Positions 12,684 to 26,312 of a stretch of DNA of 64,000 bases are shown piece after piece. Source of the DNA: Acridotheres tristis (taxonomy: Eukaryota; Chordata; Aves; Passeriformes; Sturnidae); NCBI GenBank assembly GCA_037013685.1, contig CM072886.1:68772433-68836432 (forward strand), read 5' to 3'. The stretch's first letter is position 1. Each line of letters begins with the position of its first letter. The position numbers were made by a program, and so were the translations under genes. The notes under the pieces were generated by a model. That model made no database searches. It saw nothing but the letters and a program-made list of their open reading frames with translations, and had not been told where the DNA came from.

Positions 12684-13190
12684 TGTAATCTATCAGACAA
12701 CAGTTCAGTTTCAGCTTCTCACAAGGAAAAAATGTTTGCTGCTCTTAGATTACAACAGACCACTACTTATACAATGCTGAATATTCAAAACTCCCCCAAT
12801 GTTCAGAAAAAGCCCATGCCCTCATTTCTTAATTTTCAGAATTTAAGAGTAACCCAGCATGGATAAAACCTGGATGAGGAGGAACAGCACAGATCATACA
12901 CAACAGACCTGCATGGATCCTTTGGCTGTAAGCTATTGCATATATAAACCACTTAACACTGCACACAAGAAAAAGACATGGATTGTGCATCCTTGGCTTT
13001 TCTTTGTAGTTTTAATTCAAACATTATAAATTGTTCAATATGACCGACCATAACCAAAAGTCATTTATACACTTTGAAAATCCCATTGAGAGAAACAAGC
13101 TTTTGGAGGGTCAGAATCATCCTAATTGAATGCAATCTTCTCTTCATAAAGAGACACGGGTTAATGAAGCAAATAAATTAAATATCTTAC

Positions 13191-13387
13191 TTTTCCACCA
13201 ATTAAAGGGAGGACATGCATCTTTCCAGTCTGGCTTTCTTTTACTGATGAGACAATTAGGCATGTTCCACAAAGGATAGCTTGGCGTCTTGTCCATCTGT
13301 TGACTGGCAAATGTATTTTCCCTTTTCGAACATTGTACATTCCTGAGAGCTGAATCCGCTCGGAGCTGCCAGTGCTGTGGGGCTTGC
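13191..13387 (-). CDS. PHLPP1: PHLPP1 internal coding exon, first half of the PH domain (probably exon 2)
   Basis: This 197-bp minus-strand exon encodes about 65 residues, running from [14 protein letters not shown] to [10 protein letters not shown]. The segment [15 protein letters not shown] followed by [13 protein letters not shown] is the start of the PHLPP-type PH domain, covering roughly its first four beta strands. In PHLPP1 the PH domain precedes the leucine-rich repeats and the PP2C-type phosphatase domain. The protein dephosphorylates the hydrophobic motif of AKT and acts on PKC, and the PH domain is reported to matter for PKC targeting (family knowledge). The exon follows a pyrimidine-rich tract ending in CAG (AG at 13388-13389) and is followed by a GTAAGA donor at 13185-13190. 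It begins with the last two bases of a split codon (phase 1) and ends on a codon boundary (phase 0). The match to PHLPP1 rather than PHLPP2 comes from remembered family sequence. The exon number is inferred. An ATG in the same frame at 13412 lies in the intron and is not a start codon. Confidence 0.95.
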
Positions 13388-13408
13388 CTGAAATAGAAAC
13401 AAAAGCAT
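13388..13408 (-). promoter_or_regulatory. 3' splice site of the first PH exon
   Basis: The minus strand reads a pyrimidine-rich tract (TTTTGTTTCTATTTCAG) directly before the exon. I see no obvious branch site, although several A-containing candidates lie within 40 nt. Confidence 0.85.
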
Positions 13409-16380
13409 CCACTTAATCACAGAAAATCTTTCCCTCTTTCACTCAAGTCATCCTGAGACTTGATCAGCAAATTTTCAAGCTACAAACTGCAGCATGACAA
13501 ATGAAATATAGCTTCAAAACCATGCAGGCAGGTAATTTAATATAATCTTCAGTACAGTCTTCTTCAATAGGTAGAAGGATATGACAGGCTGGTATCATGA
13601 GGAGCAGGTCACATTAAATAATCTGCAATCATCATAGAAGCACCAATTAACGGCCTTCTCTATGGAACCTGGAAATCAAATGTTCATCCGCAACAATAAG
13701 TAATTGGCTCCTGTTGAGCTCACATGGCATGTGGTAACTGCAGAAGGGGGTGATGTAGTGCATGCTGACCTGCCTCTTTGCATTTCCATGTCTCTTGTGG
13801 CTATCCTTCAGGTCATGGTTCAAATAGCTTCAAAGGTTCTCCCAAAGAACACAGGTCCTAGCTTCCCCCGCCCACAATGCTCAGTCCAAACTCCACAGCA
13901 GAGGCAGCACACTCAGCCATTACATTAGCAGGTGAAACCTAGATGAAACCCCTCAAAGGCCCTGTTTTAGTCTGAGTAGATATTTGGAAAGGATGAAGTT
14001 CTTTTGTCTGCATTACAATGAATTTACTATTTTTAGTAATTCAGATTATTATGGTAACTGCCAATTAGACCAAATCTGTCAAATGACTTTAATTGTCTCA
14101 GATTCTACTAATCTAATCTATTATTTTCTACAGAAAACATCATGAGTGATGGCAACACAAAGACACACATCTCTCATCTCTGCTCTTTCAGGATGTAAAT
14201 GGGAGGTACAATTTACTTATTCTAATCTAATTTATCTACACCAAGTTACCCTATCGAACACTAAACAGTCCAGCCCAGATCTGAGTCATCCAAATATATC
14301 TAAGTAGTTTGCAAACAGAGACAAGAGCTAATCATGTTCACGTTAAATTAGTTCAAATTTATGTAAGAAGACCAGTGCTGGTGAACTTTGGGAGGGAGCT
14401 CCCCTGGATAAACAAACCAAAGGTATGTTAATTCCAAGTAGCTTCCCCATCATGATAAATCACTAATTTTCCTGCACTAATGTTTACCAAAATTCTTAAA
14501 TACAAGGAATTAATAACTTATTAGGACTCCAGGAAAGTGAAGAGTTGATTCTAGCACCAATATTTCAGAGCCGTGTCTACTGATCTCTAGCAGTGACAAG
14601 TGCTGCACACTATTACCTACACTTGCTATTATTCCTGCTTGCATGACAGCTCATTTGTCTCAATGAGCCTGCTCTTGCCTTCAAATTATCTACAGAAAGA
14701 TAGAAGACACCTACCACATGCCCTATCCACTGCCATTCTCTCACCCCTGCCTAGCCTGCACCAGTTCTTGTTCTTATCTTTAAAAGCAGCCTTTTTGACT
14801 CTTCCTGCCAATTTAATGAGCCAACACTTGGCATAGTTACCCTCAAGCCTTGCTCTGCTCTAATAAACACTAGCATTTAGGCTACTGATGTCTGCCAGTT
14901 TGGATCTGCAGAAACATCACTGTTGCTTGAAGCTGAAACACTGAAACTTTAATGCCCACAAGGTATCAGCATCAAAATCAAAAATAGGTGCTTCAAGAAA
15001 GCAGTAGTTACACTGCCAAGCAAATTCATACCCAACCACAAAAGCTGTGGATTAACTCTTTGCCTAACAGAGGGAAATGGGACATCCGCTCCATGCAAAG
15101 CCACAAGAAACTGATGGAGAATACAAGTGAATAAATTAGAGCAACTCAGCCTTAACAAACACAAAAGCTGAATCGAACGTTATATTTGGAATATGAAACA
15201 TTTAGCTCTTAAAGTAATCAAGAATTTACCTGGCTTGTGCAGAATGATGGGCTTCATGCCACAGAGCATTGATTAAAGAATTAACATACACAAACAACTA
15301 CATCTCTGTAATAGAGTAGAAAGTGCCTGGTAAATACTAATAGCACAGCTCCATAATAAATATCTGTCAAGGATGTGTGCAGTTTCACCTCTAAAATTAT
15401 GTTTTATGATCATCTTCCCAGGTCTGTTTTCTGACTGTGCTCTCTAACTTCCCAGGAAAAGCAAACACACTGCTGATAGAAACCCCTTAAGAGTGCAAGG
15501 CATAACCTCAATCTCTTGGGAAGACAAGTTCATTTAGCATTTCAACATAACCAAATGCAAGTTTCACGAACATTCAGGAACAAAGGGCAGACCCGTGTCC
15601 TGGAAAACACCAAACCTCAGACATTTTTCAGGACTATCATGGATAGCAAAGAGTACAAGCTCTGGCTACAGTGCTGCAGCCAAGAGGCCTGGTAGGAAAC
15701 ACAACAGCATTCTGGAACAATCAAGTAGTGCATTATCCTGCTTAGTCCAGTGGGTAAAAAAGACAACCACACTAGGTACTCACACTTCACAAAGGGTACT
15801 GAAAAGTTACTCTTGGAAAAAGTTACAGGGGAAAATAAATTCAGGTGTCTGAGGAATCTGCTTTCTAGGACTAGACTCTCTCTTGGACTAAGTACATTAT
15901 GTTAGGCAGAGCTGGAACTGTAAAACTACTCAGAAAAAAAAGTAGTTCTAACTACTCTCTAAAAAATAGTTCTTAAAATTTCATGTAAATTCACAGTTTG
16001 TAAGTCACAAGATACAGTAACAATTAGTAACACTAATAAAGGTTCACTAGAAATACTGAAAGAGCACTATCACTAGAAGTACTTCTGCTAGATATTAACT
16101 GTATTTTCTCTCAGACTTCATTTTTTACTGGAAAATTACTGGAATAAGAACCTTCAGTTACTCCTACAATTACAAAAAAAAATAAAATTAAATAACCCCT
16201 TTCAACTCAACCTTTCAAAGAATTTAAGGTGCTTTTACCCAGCAAGTACTGTCCTTTGCTAAGTGAAAGCCAGAAGGTTCTTGATGAGAACATACAGAAA
16301 TAAACACTGGACCTATTTCATTAAAGCAAATGGTTTCTCTCTTCCTATTCTTGTCTACTTCACTATATAACCAACCATCT

Positions 16381-16439
16381 GGTTGGACCAGATGATCTTT
16401 CAAGGCTCCTTCCAACCTGGGCTCTTCCACGATTCTGTA
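16381..16439 (+). mobile_element. CR1 LINE extreme 3' end
   Basis: GGTTGGACCAGATGATCTTT, then CTCCTTCCAACCTGGGC and a tail resembling ATTCTATGATTCTGT, are the last bases of a CR1 element in plus orientation. Only about 60 bp are recognisable; the left side fades into unique sequence. Confidence 0.85.
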
Positions 16440-19400
16440 ACTTGAAAAGCTCATGTTTAATATTGGATCACATGTTGTTGCCTGAGACGCAGTCTGCTCA
16501 CATATTCAGTTTTCTTCCTGCTTAAGGACTGTAATCATTGATATTTGATAAAACACTGTGATACTATTATCATGCAAAGTGGGAGAAAAAAATTAGTCAA
16601 AAGCCACTGGCTTATTTTGATTTTAAGTGGAGGTTAATCAAGGACATACCAAGTAGTTGTAGAACTAAATTCCTAGATTCCTAAATCTATCCAAGTATTT
16701 TTTGCAGGTAACTGAGCAAAAGCTGTTTGAAAAGTAGCAGCCTTGCCTACTGAAAAATAAGCCTGGACAGACTGAGCTTTAAAGAGCTCAGGTATTAGCT
16801 GCCAAGAGAGCACAAAAGCAGGAAAAGTTTAAATGACAGTAAGCTCTGCCACAGCAGAAGTGGGATGGGGTTTGGAAAGAGTGTGAAGCAATCTAAGGCT
16901 GGCTGCTCCTCACTTCAGGGAGGAAAGCAGCAGGTGGCAGAGTCTCCTGCAAGAGGGCTCATCCCTAACAGGCTGGGGAGTGGGGAATACCAGAAAGGCT
17001 CAGAACTGTACCTGCCTTTTCTATGACCTGGAAAATAATCAAATCAGGAGGCAAAAGACTTTTTTTCTTCTAAGTGTACAGAAAGATGGGGAGCAATTTG
17101 GACTACACCAGAATGCCTTTAGGTTATGAATCAAACACCATAAATGATGGCATAACTACAGCATCACCACCAAAAATCTCTTGGTTTTGAGGTACCCTGC
17201 CTCAAACAGCGCCAGAGGAAGCACTGTTTTCAGTAACAGCATCAGCAGGTTCTGAAATTATGTTCCTTAATCTGCCTCACAGACCACCCATTCAAGATTT
17301 AGAAGGTTTAATGAGATTCACATACAGATTATTCTTCAGTTTTAACTAACCCTGAAGGAAGTAAATGAGTTTTCACAGGGGTGATAATATACCAAAGCCA
17401 ACAGTCGTGCAGATAAAATGGTAATGATGATACTCTATGACTTGAAACATAAATTTGAATCCTGCCAAAAACTTTAAATGTAATTTTTGTTGCACTGATC
17501 AGAGTGAAGGCAAATAAGCCAGAACATCTAGAAGAGTAACATACTAGAAAATGTTTTTCAAACACTAAGCCCAACCAAAGCAGTTTGAGTATTTTAGCAC
17601 GAAACCATAAAAAGATTATTTTTCACTCCTGTCAGGTCTCCAAGTCTACAGCAACTCCTAAGCACCCCCACAACAGGACTTTTGTTCTGTGCAAGGCATT
17701 AGAAGAGATGCCTCAAAGAATTATGAGCAGACCACTCATTTGGCTATCTGGGTATTCATGGCTGAATTCCTCTCAGTTTTAACTCCTCCCGAGTCCTGGA
17801 GAGAAACTAGTGGTATTCACAACAAGGATAAAGAAAAGCAAGGAATTTGATTGAAATAGCAGGACTGCCATTGGATTCACAGAACCTACCCTGCTTCATT
17901 GGAAACTGGATGGGACAGGAGTGATCTTTCCACCATGTTAAAGAACTAGGATCCCACCACAAGCAGCCTGAGGAAGCTCCGGGTACAGAACACACTGACA
18001 TCCTGCCTGGTGCTGAGACTTCAAACCTTATTAAATAAATACCCACAGCCACTAGCTTTAGATTCTGGAGTAAAGCTTTTTATCCTAGCGATGGAAGGCA
18101 TATGGAATACATTACCATCAGAAGTTATAAAATACCAGCTCATTATGGGACATAAAAGTACTTGGGGAGAAGAAAAAAACCCTCTCCTCAGCTACACGGC
18201 TGATTAAGTTGCAAGTACTTAGTATTCCCCCCGTTTGAAAAGTACAGCCAATAAAGTCTGCCTCTAAAGAGCAACTTAAGACATTACCAACATAAGAGCA
18301 AGGAAAAGTGTTGACATAAGAAACACGTTCACTTCTGTGCAGCAGGTCTTATTTTTATTACTAATATTGGTTTGATGGAATGAAAACTAAAAATTCCTCG
18401 TGACCTGCATGGTGTAGGCAGCCCAGCCAGCTGGAGAGACTGCCCGCCCTGAGCTGTCTCGGGTATTTGCCAGTGGTAAGAGAGGCTTAAGTTATTATTC
18501 AGCAGGAATAGTGTCAAAGTTTGAGACTTTTCAGACACGAGTGCCTAATTTAGGGATGCACTTTTCCTGCTACAACTGGGCAGCTACAGAGGTCATCATC
18601 CTCCTCTGCACTTTTGGGCCCCTGGCCCCAAGGGCAGCATTGCATCAGCCCTACCACATCAGCTGCTCCTCTCAAGCTGTCCCCGAGCCCTTGCAGACAA
18701 AACAGGCTGCTTCCATTTCTTGCTTCTCCTTTTGACTGAGAGGCCTTAGGGACAGCTCATGGTGAGTAGTTCAGCACGGAGAGCAGAGGAATGGCACGTA
18801 GGGGCCAGAGCTGTGACACAGTGGCTGCTGCTGGAGAGGATATGTAATCAAACCCACCCACGGCTTTCAGCAAGTCATTTCAGAAACAAGATATTTCAGA
18901 AACACTAATATTCTGTGAATATCAATTCTTGTACACATTGGAGAAAAAGAACACCCAAAACCTATCATTCAGTTTTGAAGATTTTGATCTGAATCCACTT
19001 GGGAAAGCTGGGCTACTTCCTAGCTGGTGAGGGGGAGCCAGCAGGGTGGGTGGCAGCCCCCGAGTTCACACCTGGAGCACCATCCCCAGCACCCCACTGA
19101 ACCAAAACCAGAACACCTCATCCCACCTTGCCTGTGAACCTGCAAATCAAAGCTCAGCACTGGCCCTGCCTAAATATAAGTGCAAAGAGGCCTCAATTAG
19201 CTCAAAACACTGAGTGTCTTTGCCCACCTTTTGGGAAACTATGTCACAATTGCTGTTGCTAAAACCTTACTGCCAGATCTTCTACTTTTGCTCAAGCCCT
19301 TTCATTAAATACAGATGAAGCTACTGCTTGCAATGTATTTGAAGCTTTTCAGTCATGTAAGGCTGCTTCCCCTTTCATTCTCATCAAACTAAGGACAGCA

Positions 19401-19464
19401 ATGATGACTTCAGGCAAGCCCCAGTGCAATGGAGATGAATAAAAATAAAGCAGCAAGTTGGATC

Positions 19465-19515
19465 AAAAAAAAAAAAAAAAAAAAAGCATGGCAAGGGAAG
19501 CAAAAAAAAAAAAAA
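19465..19515 (+). repeat. Two A runs (A21 at 19465-19485, A14 at 19502-19515)
   Basis: Two homopolymer A tracts are separated by 16 bases. The first follows two consecutive AATAAA hexamers at 19438-19449 by about 16 bases, an arrangement like the tail of a retrotransposed transcript. Confidence 0.95.
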
Positions 19516-22500
19516 TACAAGTAAAAACCTCAAACTATTGTACTGCTCTCTTCTTTCTCCTTTGAAACTTACAAAGAAAATCTACAGATACATGCTTATT
19601 AGAAGTATTTTTTTCTTGTCCATACTGTCATAATTTAGGAACAAAGGCACAGAATTAGTAGGTTTTATATTTAATTAAGACCAAGGATTAACCTCACAGT
19701 CTCTACCAGCTGCTTTTTATTCTCAGACCAAGAATATGTATCAAAGTTTCACCTGGAAAGTCATTCTAAAAGCAGCAATTGAATTTTTGCACTCAGATCT
19801 ACTTACACACTTAGAGGTTCCTACAAGATTTAACACAAGTACACAGATTGATTCTGTACTGCTTGGTCAAGGAAGGACTTGGTCACCATTACACTGTCCT
19901 TAAGGGCATGTAACTATCAGCATAGTTCCATAGTTTACTCATCATACTCCTCATTTTGCTGCACTCTATTGTATGGGTGCTGGTCGAAGCTCTGAAGTAA
20001 TTAAGTTTCCTTTAGGAATTTGCAGTTCAAGCTCTACTACTGTTACCTTTTCACCTGAAAAAGAAAAGCAGACTCCAAATGATGGATTTTACTGAATTGT
20101 GTTAAACTCATCGTTTTCTTCAAGGAAACATTCACTATGAGACAAAACTGGCAAAGGAGAACACAGACAAGCCTTTGGTCTTTGTGAAACATGTTCCTTC
20201 TACTTTATAGAAAGATCACCCTTAAAAGCAAGCATTACCACTACATGATATGATACAATAAAACATAGTTAATAGTTTTACAGCCATAATCCTGCCTTCC
20301 ACTTCAGAGTAAATCCTCACTGGAGGAAAGGTTTGTATATATTTCATAATTCAGAAAATATCCCTCTTTCCCCACTGAGACAGAGTTCAGTCTGTTCAGT
20401 TGATCATTCTCTTTATCTTCGTCTCAACAACGTTCACCATCTTGAAACAGGAGCTCTAAAACCATGGTATCAACACTTGTAAAGATATCACAGGCAAAAT
20501 GTAACAAAAATTACTTCTCTGAAAAGCCCTTCTATCAAGTGTCACGTATATCCATGGAAGATGGTTGTAATACCTCTAATGTCAAAAACTAAGTATCAAA
20601 GTATATAAGCATATATAAGCAAAAGCTTCTGAAGAAAAAAATCGAACAGTGATTCAGCAGAATTCGTGGAAGAGTCATTGTTAACCAGCACAACTCCTAC
20701 ACTAGGGTGACCTAATAAAGGTAGCAGGCTAAAGCAGGATATTTAGCAGTGGACAGGATGCTATTTGCAATTAAAAGCAAGCAAGCACAGTGGAAATTCT
20801 TCTGGATTACTATGTGTAGACAGCAAACACAAAGCCTTGGAACATAATTGTTCTGATTGTAACAGTGAACTCCAGATCTAGCTGCTCCAATGCTATTTTG
20901 GCAGATTTTAAAGTTCAGTTTGTATAAGGAGACGTCCATAAACACAGACTCACTCCCAACAAATTGAAAACACACCTGTTCTTAAACTCTTCACCCCATC
21001 TATCCACAGAGACTACTCCTGCAGCTGAAACACGGGTCAAACTCTCAAATGTATGCATCCCCATTCACCTGTCTGCAGGAAATCCAAGCAAGTTACACGC
21101 AGTCAGAGTTGTTTTCTTTTGCAAAACAAACGCGCACCTAATGTCCAAAGTTCTGCTAGCATTAAAAATACAGTGGAGATGTAGGCTGAATTCTGTTGTT
21201 TTGTTCAAATATCTCATTTTGAAGCAAGCTTATAAAAGGGAGAGAGTCACCTGCTTTCCAGCAGCAAAACTCAATACCAACTCCTCTGGGAAAGAACCAT
21301 ATGTCACCTCTCCAAGGAGAAATAACTGAAATATCCTGAAAATGTACCATCAAGAAAAAAATGTCATCTTCCTCCTGTGCTTTAACAAAGTTGCAAAAAG
21401 CTGCAATATTGGTCTAGAGGCTTCCAGGAAGTCTTATCTAAAGCAACTTTCCCATCTTGAATTTAGGATGCATATAAGGAAGCTACTGACCAAGTTCTTC
21501 AGTGACATAATCTACCAAGTATTTTTGCTCAAAGTAAATTTAAACATAATTAGTCTTACACTGCAAAGACTTTTGCTAAAATCTGGTCAAATAAATTACA
21601 TGTATTCCTTTAAAAGAATACTTTAGCAATACATTTCAAATTATCCCTTATTAAGATGGCCTCAAAAAATCCCACTTTCAAGTTTCACAGTTCTATGCAC
21701 TGATATTAAAGAGGTGAAAATGTAATAAATAGATGGGGCCAAAAAAAAAATTTACGAACTCACCAGTACTTGCCATGACTTTTATGACAGCATGTCCAAC
21801 TTCTGTAGGATGAGACCCAAGGAATGCATAACTGATCTTTCCCTTTTCTTCCCAATTCAGCCCCTATAAAGCACAGCTGAACAAAATGCTGGAAATGCAC
21901 ATTTTTTTTGGTGAAGTCATGCAAAAATTGAATTCTACTTGCTATACTCCCAATGCACAATAAAGCCACAAGCACAGTAAAATCCCTGGCATCCCAAAGG
22001 ATACTTATCCTGTCTAAAGTAATTGCTGTCCTGGCAAAAGCTCTGAGCTAACCAACTGTTTTAGGCAAAGCTTGAGTCTTGATGGAATTGAAGAGCAAAA
22101 TTACGCTGAAGTTAACAGCAGCTTTCAGGTTTTATCAGTGTTAGATGCTCAACATGAGGCATGGCCATGTAAACTCAAAATAACCACTTCAGTGCACACT
22201 CCTCTGAGAAGGAAGAATGACAGCGCCTGGCAGAAGTTCATCTGTATGTCTTAGTACTATAACGAAAAGACAGGAATCCATGCTCCTCACCAGCAAAAGT
22301 TGAGCAAATCCCCACATGCCCTTGCATATACCTGCCTTGCCCAAGGACGGAAGATGTGGGTAGTGAAACTTTTTAAAAAAGCTACAGAGGAACGCATGTG
22401 CATGCTAGGTCAAGAATTATTTTGTATGAACTTCTTACACAACACAAACGTCATTTTTCCATGTATTCTAGACAAATTCCATTAACTGCAAGATGATTAA

Positions 22501-24624
22501 GCTTTTTGGTGTGTTAAATGCATTCAAGTCCCAAGTACATTGATCTTTTCTTTGTTCTTTCAGAGGAAACAAGTCAGGCATCCTACATATCTAAAAGCAT
22601 GTAATAATCTAAATCCTTGTTAAGGTAAAACATTTTAAGTATGACACTTCCTACCACTGTACCAGCATTGTTGCATAGATCAAAATCTAGACTCAAGATT
22701 TATCATAGGACCCAAATGATAAGCAGCTTATGTCAAAACAATTCTGTAGAGTATTGCAAGGCTATTACTAGCATATCTCAACTACATGTAGTTCAAAAAA
22801 TCACAAATAACTGTGATATCAAATGATACTGAAAAACGTGTAATTTGTCCAGTCAAGTCCCTCCAAAGTCTAGCCCTGCAAAGAGAAGGCCAGAATGCTG
22901 GATTTGGAATTAGCGACATCTACAATCAAAAGCCACAGTACCTAATAAATAGAGATGAGCTACTAGGTAAAGACTGAGTGACTGCTTTAAATTGCACAAA
23001 GAAAAATACAAAAGCCAGAAGAAACAGTATAAGCAATTAGTCAGAGACTTATCTGTCATTTAAAATTCAGCTTCATTAACATGAGACTTCCAAGCTATTG
23101 CTAGAAGGAATTCTGGCTGACCTTATAATCCAATCTTACTCCATCCTATCAGCCAGTGTATTCACAACTTGCTAGGTAAGCTTAGTTCACACACGTTATG
23201 TCTATACCTTGGCTGCTTTTCCCATGTACTAGTCATCAATATTTGTACATGCATGTGATTTTACATAATATGTTCATACAATTTTTTTTTTAAGGAGCTA
23301 GTCAGAGGAATAATGGTTTTGGTTCTGACTTCAGTACATATTCAGCTGAAAGTGAGAGCTGCAACAAGCCACAAGGACACTCTCGGTTGCCTCTTTCTTC
23401 CTCTCCTACAACACTGTAGAGACTGTTCCTAACACCACTCTTAATAGCCCTTTTTTATTTCTCTCTTATCAGCAAGAGCAGCTTCAAAGAATTACACAGA
23501 AGCCTGGATGATGAAAAAGGAGAGACAGGATTCACAGATACCCTTGGAAAGCTTCACTACCTGGATTTCTGCCTGCTTATAGCCACCCATCTCGTTTCCT
23601 TGCTAAAGAACACAAACCCTTTGATTCACACTAACTTGACTTCAATCATTCAAGTGTTTTCTTTTTTCAAATTTACATGACAAAGGTTGGATTACGCTGA
23701 CATACATTAAACGTGTGTGTCAGTAGCAAAATTCTGTACCTCAAACCACATTCCCGAGGAAAAAAACAAGACAGAAGGAAAGCTGATTTTATAAAGTGTG
23801 AAGAAGGACACAGTGGAGAGAGATATGCATCATGAAGAAACATGAAAGGGAACATTTTCTCAATGCTTTTCTACCCTTGGAAACAGGCAGAGAAGATTTA
23901 TCACATGCCCACAGATATCAGGTTTGACACAGTTTCTTCTCTTTCCTACCTCAGAGACTAGAAGTAACTGGATAGCATATGGGAATTGTCCAGGAGTGCA
24001 CATCATACGGTTTTATTACAAAGGAGAGGAAAAAAACAGAAGAGATTGGCTTTTTCCATTCCCTTTTTAAATTAAATCAACTATCACACATCTGAGTCAT
24101 CTCCAAACCCATCAGTTTTCTGTCCAAAGCACTCCATGGGTCTGTGAAAGGATAATCACAAGTACTAGCTCATAAGCCTGACTACACTCCGAAGTCTTTT
24201 CTTTGATGCTATACATCCCTACAAGAAAAATGTTAAAAATTCTCACACCCATAGCAAGGGCAGGAAAAACCCTGTACAAAGGTCCAGTTTTACAAGTACA
24301 CAGTCTGATTTAGAGCTTCTGAAGCCTCAGGAAGTTATCAAGGAGTAATCAAAACAAGTTCATAAATTTCAGCTTTGACAGGAAAGTGAGTGTCCTAAAA
24401 ACAACCTCAGGAACTTAAATTCATCAAAACACCACTTTACCTCTGGTTCATGATAATTTTAGAAAAGGATCCAGAAATACCCACCACGAGTACTTTGTAC
24501 AACACTAGCAGGATCAACTTGAAGCTGGGGCTACTTGTCAAAGTTTTTCCCTCTCAGTGAAAATACCCAGACGAGTCTGAAAAGCCCATCTACATATGGG
24601 AGGACCCTATCCTGAAAGTCAAGC

Positions 24625-24695
24625 ATCATCTCTACTGGCATTTGAATCCAAGACCTCTCAATGTCACAAGAGCAGTCCAGCTGAACAGTGTTCAG
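24625..24695 (-). mobile_element. Possible tRNA-derived SINE fragment
   Basis: On the minus strand, CAGCTGGACTGCTCTTGTGA is followed by GAGGTCTTGGATTCAAATGC. This resembles the central part of a tRNA-derived SINE, with a B-box-like GGATTCAAATG. No A box or tail is clear. Confidence 0.35.
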
Positions 24696-26074
24696 TATAA
24701 CACATAGTACAAGTGAGACCACTTAAGCATATTGATTGTGGTCAGATCATAATAGTATTTCATTTTTTTGTCCTAGAAATGAATGCTTTCTTTACCATTG
24801 AAAAAAATACTGCAGCTACACAGAGACACAGTAGTTGAACTGTTTACTTTGAAAAAAGCTGAGCAACTGAAATATTCTACCCTCCATCCTTGCCCAATGC
24901 TAGCATCTAAAAACAAAAACCCCCAAAAAAACCAAAACCATTTCCCTCCAAAGCACATTCTTTGAAAGTTCAGCACATCTTAATCTTATTAAAACTGTAT
25001 TGAACCTTCCATCCTGTAATCAGGGGAAAAACTTAAAATATGCAAGATCTCATTTAAGCAGGCTCTCCATTTTGACCCACCCACTCTCACTGACCAATTG
25101 TCTTAAGGTCTGGCTCCTTACAGAGGAAGACATCACACTGTATTTGTCTTTCTGAAAGCCATTTCACAGGCCACCTCCATGCAGAGGAATGCAAATGGCC
25201 AGGACATTTATGATCACATACCCTAATGGGAGAAATCTTCTCCAGTGCTATCTCACCTGAACAGAGAGCAGGAAACAAGAGACAGTGGATCAAAATCCCC
25301 TTATTTACCTCCCCTTTCCAGAGATCTACTGTATGAGTGGGCACAGCCACACATTCACAAGGATAAGTATTAAAGCTCTTGTCTCTAAAACACACATGAA
25401 GCTTCGCTGTCAGAAAAAACAGGAAAGGTCTGTGACCCTCTCTCATTCACAAACATTTGCACGATTTAATTTGAAAAGCATTTAGACAGATTTTGAAAAG
25501 AATCCTTCCCAAAATACTATCATTTTGATTCCTCTGCCCACTCACCCTCCTTCGAGGGAGAACTGAGACTCCTGAAGACTTTTTTTTTTTGACACTCTCT
25601 ATTTATGTTCCAGATATCTTTATCTCCACCTCAGGAAGAAAGGAAAGGAAGAAGTCCAGGATATATTATACTTGCAGCACTTTAATTTATAATATCACAG
25701 GAACAAAAATTTATTCAGTGTTTTGCTCCTATTATTAGAAGCAAAACAATAATTAATTTTAATTACAAACTATTTACTTTGCCCATGGGAAGCACATTGG
25801 GTACAAAGTGACAAGTACTGCCAACCCCCGAAAGAACATCATTGTATTATATGTCAGATCTGTAGAACTCGCATGTTTTGAGGTTTTTTTAAATGGAAAT
25901 TTCACATACAGTATTGCTGCATCAACAGATTTAATGAGGTATTCTAATTTCTAGGCTTTTTAACTAGTAGATGACTTCTAGATAGCTAGACAGATCACAT
26001 TTGACTACATAAGGACAATGAGACTAAACTGAAACACCATAAAATTATTCAATGTAACATTTTAAATTAAAAAT

Positions 26075-26312
26075 AATCGAATCACAGAATATGTTGAGTT
26101 AGAAGGGACCCATCTGGATCCTCAAGTCCAGCTCCTGGCCTTGTACAGGACCATCCCCAAGAGTCACACCATGTGCCTGAGAGCACTGTCCAAACACTTC
26201 TTGAACTCTGCCAGGCTTGGTGCTGTGACCACTACCCTGGGAAGCCTGTCCCAGTGCCCCAACCCTCAGGGGGAAGAACCTTTTCCCAATATCCAACCCT
26301 GTCCTGAGAGAA
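26075..26312 (-). mobile_element. CR1 LINE 3' fragment, relatively well preserved
   Basis: The plus strand begins AATCGAATCACAGAATATG, then GAAGGGACCCATCTGGATCC and a long stretch (CACCATGTGCCTGAGAGC, then TTGAACTCTGCCAGGCTTGG, GAAGAACCTTTTCCCAATAT) that matches CR1 3' regions widespread in neoavian birds as I remember them. The element is in minus orientation. It seems less diverged than the 12.4 kb and 2 kb copies, suggesting a later insertion. The right end is approximate. Confidence 0.93.

Larger units (their letters stand above)
11166..13190 (-). other. PHLPP1: PHLPP1 intron between the two PH-domain exons (2025 bp, phase 0)
   Basis: This is a complete GT-AG intron, with donor GTAAGA at 13185-13190 and acceptor TAG at 11166-11168 on the minus strand. 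Apart from a CR1 3' fragment at 12444-12683 it holds AT-rich sequence in which I see no gene, RNA or further exon. The PH domain is split in this intron between its central beta strands. Confidence 0.93.
13388..26074 (-). other. PHLPP1: PHLPP1 long upstream intron, proximal part
   Basis: Non-coding sequence immediately upstream, in gene sense, of the first PH exon. It contains a CR1 3' end at 16381-16439, two A runs near 19.5 kb and a possible tRNA-type SINE remnant near 24.65 kb. Somewhat more GC-rich, higher-complexity patches occur at about 18560-18840 and 19020-19110, but I can assign no function to them. I see no exon on either strand. Confidence 0.8.

Noticed and set aside
13161..13412. 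Minus-strand ATG-initiated reading frame extending past both ends of the first PH exon
   Set aside because: The ATG and the C-terminal tail are intronic. The exon limits set by splice signals give the PHLPP1 segment only.
18050..18170. Segment with GGAATACATTACCATCAGAA resembling an old LINE 3' region
   Set aside because: Similarity is too weak and short to call an element by eye.
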